Below, one piece after another: positions 6,358 to 10,529 of a DNA stretch of 10,529 nt; position 1 is the stretch's first letter; each line of letters begins with the position of its first letter. Source of the DNA: Rhodospirillales bacterium (GTDB lineage Bacteria > Pseudomonadota > Alphaproteobacteria > Acetobacterales > Acetobacteraceae). Made by a program: the position numbers and the translations under genes. The stretch spans positions 1-10,529 of the forward strand of contig CAHJXG010000410.1 in NCBI GenBank assembly GCA_903644035.1. The letters run 5' to 3'. The notes below the pieces were generated by a model that saw only the letters and a program-made list of their open reading frames with translations, was not told where the DNA came from and ran no database searches.

Positions 6358-7447
6358 TGGTGTCCTGGGACTCGCTCGGCACTTCGGTTCGCGGCCGGCC
6401 GCGGGGGCCGCGGTTCTGCCCGGCCTCGGGCATGCCGGCATCGCGCTGGGCCTGCGCCCGTTGCTCATACGCGCCGACAATGGCGGCGACAAGCGGGTGG
6501 CGCACCACGTCGCGCACGCCGAACCGGGTCACGCCGATGCCGGGCAGGCCGTCCAGCGTGTCGAGCGCGTCGCGCAGCCCGCTGCGCTGGCCCGGCGGCA
6601 GGTCGATCTGGCTCAGGTCGCCGGTGATCACCATGCGCGTCCCTTCGCCCATGCGGGTCAGGAACATCTTCATCTGCACCGGCGTGGTGTTCTGCGCCTC
6701 GTCCAGGATGACGAAGGCGTGGGCAAGGGTGCGGCCGCGCATGAAGGCGAGGGGTGCCACCTCGATCTCGCCGGTGCCCATGCGCCGGATCACCTGGTCG
6801 CCCGGCATCATGTCGTGCAGCGCGTCATACAGCGGGCGGAGATAGGGATCGACCTTCTCCTTGAGGTCGCCGGGCAGGAAGCCCAGGCGCTCCCCGGCCT
6901 CGACCGCCGGGCGGGACAGCACGATGCGGTCCACGCGCCCGGCCTGGAGCATCGCGACCGCCTGGGCGACGGCGAGGTAGGTCTTGCCGGTGCCGGCCGG
7001 GCCGATGCCGAACACCATCTCGTGCCGCCCGAGCATCTCCATGTAGGTCGCCTGGCCGGGCGAGCGCGGTCCCACCGCGCCACGGCGGGTGTGGATCGCC
7101 GGCAGGTCCGACAGCGGCAGCCGGGGATCGGGATCGGTGTCGGACATGCGGATCGCCGCCTCCACATCGGCACGGGACACGCCCTTCCCACGTTCAAGGC
7201 GCTTGTACAACCCGGTCAGCGCGGCCTCCGCCGCCTGCACGCGGGCCGGCTCCCCGCTGATGGCGACGCGGTTGCCGCGCGACGACATGCGCACGCCGAG
7301 GCCCTGCTCCAACCGGACCAGGTGGCGGTCATGGTCGCCGAACAGCAGCGGCAGCAGCGCGTTGTCGTTGAATTGCAGCGTCACCGCCTTGCCGGGCGAT
7401 GCCGGGACCGGAGACGTCGAAGCCGGAGTCTCGGCGAGGATGTTCAA
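6347..7447 (-). CDS. ybeZ: PhoH-family ATPase (YbeZ)
   Basis: A 366-residue PhoH-like P-loop NTPase, usually encoded next to ybeY and proposed to act with it on RNA (putative helicase/RNA-dependent ATPase). The N-terminal about 90 residues form a KH-like region ([14 protein letters not shown], then [14 protein letters not shown]). The Walker A loop is GPAGTGKT (149-156), the Walker [11 protein letters not shown] (244-253, D249/E250), and [13 protein letters not shown] (272-284) is the PhoH sensor segment. The C-terminal tail after about 335 is low-complexity (Gly/Pro/Arg). The start is a TTG at 7447, since no ATG precedes the KH-like part, and it overlaps the miaB stop as TTGA. GGAG lies 13 bases upstream, a long spacing, so the start probably depends on translating ribosomes from miaB. 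Length is close to the E. coli protein. Confidence 0.94.
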   Translation of the reverse strand: MNILAETPASTSPVPASPGKAVTLQFNDNALLPLLFGDHDRHLVRLEQGLGVRMSSRGNRVAISGEPARVQAAEAALTGLYKRLERGKGVSRADVEAAIRMSDTDPDPRLPLSDLPAIHTRRGAVGPRSPGQATYMEMLGRHEMVFGIGPAGTGKTYLAVAQAVAMLQAGRVDRIVLSRPAVEAGERLGFLPGDLKEKVDPYLRPLYDALHDMMPGDQVIRRMGTGEIEVAPLAFMRGRTLAHAFVILDEAQNTTPVQMKMFLTRMGEGTRMVITGDLSQIDLPPGQRSGLRDALDTLDGLPGIGVTRFGVRDVVRHPLVAAIVGAYEQRAQAQRDAGMPEAGQNRGPRGRPRTEVPSESQDTNGP

Positions 7448-8817
7448 GCGCAGATTTGCTCCAGGGTCAGGGTTCCAGCCAGAGAATTGGGGCGTCCATC
7501 CACGATCGTCACCGGGGCGACCTGCCCGATCAGCGATATTGGGCCATTCACATGCACCGGCTGAAGAAAAGGTGATCGGCCGGAGAGCTGTCCGGGGCGC
7601 CGGCCCGGCCCGGTGAACAGCACCGGCATGACCAGGCCGCGGCTCCGCGCGTTGAACGCCGCCTGCTGCTCGCGCAGCAGGGCCAGCAGCCCCTGCAGGC
7701 GCTCATGCTTCAGGGGCTCGGCCACCTGCAGCGGGGCACCGGCCGCAGGCGTGCCAGGGCGGGAGGAATACTGGAAGCTGAACGCCTGCGCGAAGCCGAC
7801 CCGGCGCACGAGGTGAAGCGTCGCCTCGAAGTCCGCGTCGCTTTCCCCGGGATGCCCCACGATGAAGTCCGACGACAGCGCAAGGTCGGGCCGCGCCGTC
7901 CGCAGACGCTCCACCAGCCGCAGGTAGTCGTCGACGGTGTGGCGCCGGTTCATCGCCGCCAGCATCCGATCGGAGCCGGACTGCACCGGCAGGTGCAGGA
8001 ACGGCATCAGCTGCGGCACGTCCCGGTGGGCGTCGATCAGGTCGTCGTCCATGTCGCGCGGATGCGACGTGGTGTAGCGCAGCCGCAGCAGGCCCGGCAG
8101 CTCGGCCAGCGCCCGGATCAGCCGGCCGAAGCTCCACGTGCCGCCGCCTGGCGCCTCACCATGCCAGGCGTTGACGTTCTGCCCGAGCAGCGTGATCTCG
8201 CGGGTGCCCTGCGCCACCAGGTGCCGCGCCTCGGCGATGACGGCGGCAGCGGGACGGCTCGCCTCGGCGCCGCGGGTGTAGGGGACGACGCAGAAGCTGC
8301 AGAACTTGTCGCAGCCCTCCTGGATGGTCAGGAACGCGGTCACGCCTTGGGTCGTGGCGCTGTCCGGCAGGTAGTCGAACTTGGCCTCGGCCGGGAAGTC
8401 CGTCTCGATCACCCCGCCGCCGGCGCGGGCGGCGCGGGCCACCATCTCCGGCAGGCGGTGATAGGTCTGCGGCCCCAGCACGATGTCGACGTAAGGGGCG
8501 CGCGCGACGATTTCCGCCCCCTCCGCCTGCGCCACGCAGCCGGCGACGGCCAGGATGGTCGAACGCCCGGCCGCCTCCCGCGCCTGCTTGACCACGCGCA
8601 GCCGGCCCAGCTCGCTGAACACCTTCTCGGCTGCCTTGTCGCGGATGTGGCAGGTGTTCAGGATCACCATGTCGGCGTCGTCCGGTGTCGCCGTCGGCGC
8701 GAAGCCCAAGGGCGCCAGGACATCCGCCATGCGTCCGCTGTCATACACGTTCATCTGGCAGCCCCAGGTGATGACATGCAGCCGCTTTGGGCATTTCTTG
8801 TCGTCTGTCGCGGTCAC
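7444..8817 (-). CDS. miaB: tRNA-2-methylthio-N6-dimethylallyladenosine synthase MiaB
   Basis: A 457-residue radical-SAM methylthiotransferase that adds the methylthio group to i6A37 of tRNAs reading UNN codons. Domains in order: the N-terminal methylthiotransferase domain with auxiliary-cluster cysteines C20 (TWGCQMN), C56 (LNTCHIR) and C94 (VAGCVAQ); the radical-SAM core with C169, C173 and C176 ([10 protein letters not shown]); and a C-terminal TRAM domain (about 393-455). The length and [14 protein letters not shown] start mark it as MiaB rather than MtaB or RimO. The frame is open to 9294, but upstream of about 8830 it shows no MiaB-like sequence and then overlaps plsC; GTG at 8817 is the best start. 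The only ribosome-site candidate, GGGGAG, is 11 bases upstream and lies in a hairpin stem (8829-8869). It needs two [4Fe-4S] clusters and sits in the same gene run as an Nfu carrier. The stop overlaps the phoH TTG. Confidence 0.95.
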   Translation of the reverse strand: MTATDDKKCPKRLHVITWGCQMNVYDSGRMADVLAPLGFAPTATPDDADMVILNTCHIRDKAAEKVFSELGRLRVVKQAREAAGRSTILAVAGCVAQAEGAEIVARAPYVDIVLGPQTYHRLPEMVARAARAGGGVIETDFPAEAKFDYLPDSATTQGVTAFLTIQEGCDKFCSFCVVPYTRGAEASRPAAAVIAEARHLVAQGTREITLLGQNVNAWHGEAPGGGTWSFGRLIRALAELPGLLRLRYTTSHPRDMDDDLIDAHRDVPQLMPFLHLPVQSGSDRMLAAMNRRHTVDDYLRLVERLRTARPDLALSSDFIVGHPGESDADFEATLHLVRRVGFAQAFSFQYSSRPGTPAAGAPLQVAEPLKHERLQGLLALLREQQAAFNARSRGLVMPVLFTGPGRRPGQLSGRSPFLQPVHVNGPISLIGQVAPVTIVDGRPNSLAGTLTLEQICA

Positions 8818-8828
8818 GGCCGGGCACA

Positions 8829-8869
8829 CTCCCCATCCGGCCGGACAGGCCCGGCCAGGCGTTGGGGAG
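8829..8869 (-). promoter_or_regulatory. Nested hairpin in the miaB leader covering the Shine-Dalgarno candidate
   Basis: Two nested perfect inverted repeats lie just 5' of miaB. The outer arms are CTCCCCA (8829-8835) and TGGGGAG (8863-8869); the inner arms are GGCCGG (8839-8844) and CCGGCC (8851-8856), with a six-base loop. On the miaB message the 3' outer arm (UGGGGAG, at 8835-8829) contains GGGGAG, the only purine-rich ribosome site before the GTG start. Folding would occlude it. This is consistent with translational control, such as a thermosensor or ligand/protein switch, or only a GC-rich coincidence. Confidence 0.5.
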
Positions 8870-8973
8870 GAATGGGCGGGCGCCCGGTTGGGGTCAAGCA
8901 CGGCAGCGTTCAAAAGCCTTTCTTCGGTCTTGCCGACTCTGGAAGCCGAGTGTGGCAGATCAGGCCCAATCGC

Positions 8974-8979
8974 TGTCAA
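8974..8979 (-). promoter_or_regulatory. Promoter-like -35 box between plsC and miaB
   Basis: A perfect TTGACA on the minus strand, about 160 bases before the miaB start and just after the plsC stop. Downstream at 17-18 bases the sequence (GCCACAC) matches a sigma-70 -10 box poorly, which is common in GC-rich alphaproteobacteria. It could start a miaB-phoH-ybeY-corC transcript with a leader containing the hairpin at 8829-8869. Confidence 0.3.
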
Positions 8980-8995
8980 GCAAAAGCCAATTCGG

Positions 8996-9934
8996 TCAGG
9001 CAAAGGCCGGCCGCGGCGGCGCTTCGCCGGCCGGCGCCGGGTGCAGGGCGGGCCGCACCGGGCGGTTCTGCCGGAGCGTGGCCGCGCCCTCGGCCACGGT
9101 CTGCCACACCGCCTGGGCCAGCGCCTTGCGGGAGGCGTAGGCCGCCGGATCGACCGGCGGGTGCAGCAGGACGGTGGCGCGCAGCCCGCGGTGCTGCGCC
9201 AGGCGCCAGTAGTGGCTGGCCAGGTCCATGTCGCCATACCAGGCGAACACCGGCCGGCTCGCCCGCCCCATCGGCAGCCCGCCCAGCTGGTCATAGACGA
9301 CGGACACCGGCTGGATCAGCGGCGGGGGACCCCGACGCGCCTCGCCTGCGCGCGCCTCGACGACCGAGAAGAACACCGAGCGGAACGGCAGCACGCGCGA
9401 GCCGTCGGAGCTGGTGCCCTCGGGAAACAGGATCAGGTTGTCGCCGGCGTCCAGCCGGCCCTGCATGTCGTCGCGCTCGCGCCCGGTGTTGGCGGCGCGG
9501 CGGCTGACGAACACGGTGCGGCCCAGGCGGGCGATGGTGCGGACGACCGGCCAGCGGCCGACCTCCTCCTTGGCGATGAAGCAGCCCTCCAGCACGCCGC
9601 CCAGGGTCAGGATGTCGAGCCAGGACGAGTGGTTCGAGGCGAACACCACCGGCCGGCCGCAGCCCTGCGCCGGCCGGCCGATCACCCGCACCTGCAGGCC
9701 GAGCAGGCGGCACAGGCTCGCCCAATACAGCCGGGCGAACACAATCTTGCCACGGCCGGGCACTACGAGCATCCCCGCCTGGATCGCGGCGGCGGGAAGC
9801 GTCCACAGGGCGATGGCGGCGCCCCGACGCACCGACAGCAGCCGGTGCGTCCGCTGGCGTGGCGTCGCCTCCATCTCCACCTGCGCCAGGATGGGCAGGC
9901 TTCTCTGGCGCGCACGGGGTTTAAGGATTGTCAT
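8996..9934 (-). CDS. PlsC-type 1-acyl-sn-glycerol-3-phosphate (lysophospholipid) acyltransferase
   Basis: A 312-residue membrane-associated acyltransferase of the PlsC/LPLAT family, which acylates lysophosphatidate to phosphatidate; some members (OlsA) acylate lyso-ornithine lipid instead. The catalytic H-x4-D is NHSSWLD (101-107, H102/D107), the acyl-acceptor motif III is [10 protein letters not shown] (169-178), and motif IV is around [10 protein letters not shown] (206-215). A hydrophobic segment at about 38-58 could anchor it in the inner membrane. The C-terminal 25 residues are Pro/Ala/Arg-rich. ATG at 9934 is used; ATG at 9874 (residue 21) or TTG at 9943 are possible, and none has a good ribosome site. 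It is divergent from the TamA-like gene and 178 bases upstream of miaB; plsC-miaB linkage recurs in alphaproteobacteria. Substrate (PA or ornithine lipid) is undecided. Confidence 0.88.
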   Translation of the reverse strand: MTILKPRARQRSLPILAQVEMEATPRQRTHRLLSVRRGAAIALWTLPAAAIQAGMLVVPGRGKIVFARLYWASLCRLLGLQVRVIGRPAQGCGRPVVFASNHSSWLDILTLGGVLEGCFIAKEEVGRWPVVRTIARLGRTVFVSRRAANTGRERDDMQGRLDAGDNLILFPEGTSSDGSRVLPFRSVFFSVVEARAGEARRGPPPLIQPVSVVYDQLGGLPMGRASRPVFAWYGDMDLASHYWRLAQHRGLRATVLLHPPVDPAAYASRKALAQAVWQTVAEGAATLRQNRPVRPALHPAPAGEAPPRPAFA

Positions 9935-10067
9935 GGAAATCAAATATCAAGCCCTATGTGTCGGGACAACGACGCGCCCGTGACAATCTGGGGACTAAGG
10001 CGGGCGGCGTAGCGGGATGCCCATGTGGAACTGGCGCTCTCGCGGGCTTTCAGCATTATGCTGCGGT
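9935..10067. other. Divergent intergenic region, plsC / tamA-like
   Basis: This 133-base spacer must carry the 5' signals of both flanking genes. On the minus strand TTGTCC and TATTTG are 17 bases apart just before the plsC ATG, a weak promoter match that would give a nearly leaderless message. No convincing promoter or ribosome site is seen on the plus strand. The part next to plsC (about 9935-9955) is locally AT-rich. Confidence 0.35.
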
Positions 10068-10529
10068 ATGCTCAGACCCGGAATGATCTCCCTGTCCCGG
10101 CGCGTGGCCCTGTTCGCCGCCGTGCTGGCCGTGCTGCATGGCGCGGCGGCCGGCGCGGCCGATCCGCAGCCCTACACCGTCGCCATCGCTGCCACGGGCG
10201 ATGCGGCTTTGGACCAGGCGCTGAGGGACAGCTCCAACCTCCTGTCGCTGCGGGAGAGCGCGCCGGTGGGTCCGTTCGCGCTGGTGACCCGTGCCCGGGA
10301 CGACCAGGACCGCCTCGTGACGGCGCTCAACAGCTACGGGCACTATGCCGCCCGGGTCACGATCCAGATGGCTGGACGCGGCCTGGACGACACGACGCTG
10401 CCGACGGTGCTGGAGGCCGCAAGCGCCCCGGTCCCGGTGGCGGTGGCCGTCGAGGCCGGGCCGGTGTTCCACCTGCGCCGGGTCACGCTGACGGGCCAGG
10501 TGCCGGAGCCGGCGCGGGCGGCGCTGGGC
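10068..10529 (+). CDS. tamA: TamA/BamA-family outer-membrane assembly protein, N-terminal part (cut by window edge)
   Basis: The frame from ATG 10068 (or ATG 10083, residue 6) is open for 154 codons to the right edge without a stop. It begins with a clear Sec signal peptide: basic MISLSRR, hydrophobic VALFAAVLAVL, and an AAAGAA-D cleavage region near residue 31. The mature part begins PYTVAIAATGDAALDQAL and continues with a POTRA-like pattern: a helix pair, LNSYGHYAARVTIQ (88-100, the 'YG-Y-A-V' element usual in TamA POTRA repeats), and EAGPVFHLRRVTLTG (129-143) opening the next POTRA. TamA with inner-membrane TamB moves phospholipids and helps insert outer-membrane proteins. The 16-strand barrel expected after the POTRAs lies outside the window, so BamA-like or other Omp85 proteins are not excluded, though BamA has five POTRAs and a different start. 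Confidence 0.75.
   Translation, partial: MLRPGMISLSRRVALFAAVLAVLHGAAAGAADPQPYTVAIAATGDAALDQALRDSSNLLSLRESAPVGPFALVTRARDDQDRLVTALNSYGHYAARVTIQMAGRGLDDTTLPTVLEAASAPVPVAVAVEAGPVFHLRRVTLTGQVPEPARAALG

Noticed and set aside
6110..7564. 484-codon plus-strand open frame
   Set aside because: Antisense to phoH and ybeY, with composition typical of an antisense frame in GC-rich DNA.
8818..9294. N-terminal extension of miaB to 9294
   Set aside because: The extra sequence overlaps plsC and shows no MiaB similarity; the methylthiotransferase domain starts just after the GTG at 8817.
7705..9507. 600-codon plus-strand open frame
   Set aside because: Antisense to miaB and plsC, both certain from catalytic motifs; composition is repetitive Arg/Ala/Gly/Pro.
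8555..10012. 485-codon plus-strand open frame
   Set aside because: Antisense to miaB and plsC, with no recognisable family sequence.
1..10529. CRISPR array, insertion sequence, toxin-antitoxin or phage genes
   Set aside because: No regularly spaced repeats, transposase, integrase or paired small toxin/antitoxin frames were seen on either strand.

Overview
The window is GC-rich bacterial chromosome. Its gene content points to the Alphaproteobacteria, probably the Rhodospirillales/Acetobacteraceae: a MucR/Ros regulator, the plsC-miaB-phoH-ybeY-corC block, an OlsB-type N-acyltransferase and an Nfu-type scaffold. The genus cannot be fixed from the sequence alone. Genes are tightly packed, and almost all lie on the minus strand.

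Layout in minus-strand transcription order (right to left). A PlsC-type acyltransferase (8996-9934) stands divergently from a right-edge, plus-strand, TamA-like outer-membrane gene (10068 to the end, cut by the window). After a 178-base gap holding a promoter-like TTGACA and a nested hairpin comes a coupled block: miaB (7444-8817), phoH (6347-7447), ybeY (5893-6357) and corC (5018-5896). Each gene in this block overlaps the next by 4 to 11 bases. Then follow nfuA/nifU-like (4348-4905), tsaB (3580-4236) and rimI (3152-3583, GTGA overlap with tsaB). The order is then broken by an AT-richer islet: a plus-strand TusA-family gene (2848-3144) divergent from a minus-strand mucR homologue (2358-2765). 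A palindrome-rich gap of about 450 bases (1912-2357) without a supportable gene separates mucR from an OlsB-like acyltransferase (1078-1911). The left end carries a D-2-hydroxyacid dehydrogenase (82-1029) and perhaps the first codons of another minus-strand gene.

Functional theme: RNA and translation quality, plus the cell envelope. MiaB (ms2i6A37) and TsaB (t6A37) modify the base next to the anticodon. RimI acetylates a ribosomal protein, YbeY and PhoH act in rRNA maturation and RNA handling, and the Nfu protein could supply [4Fe-4S] clusters to MiaB. OlsB and PlsC could together make ornithine lipids. CorC and TamA are envelope-related.

I found no defence system, mobile element, CRISPR array, tRNA or rRNA. 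The most interesting signals are regulatory: a hairpin that would hide the only candidate Shine-Dalgarno of miaB, a perfect 7-bp stem with a cUUCGg loop inside the start of ybeY, the AT-rich mucR/tusA islet, and the structured gap downstream of mucR.
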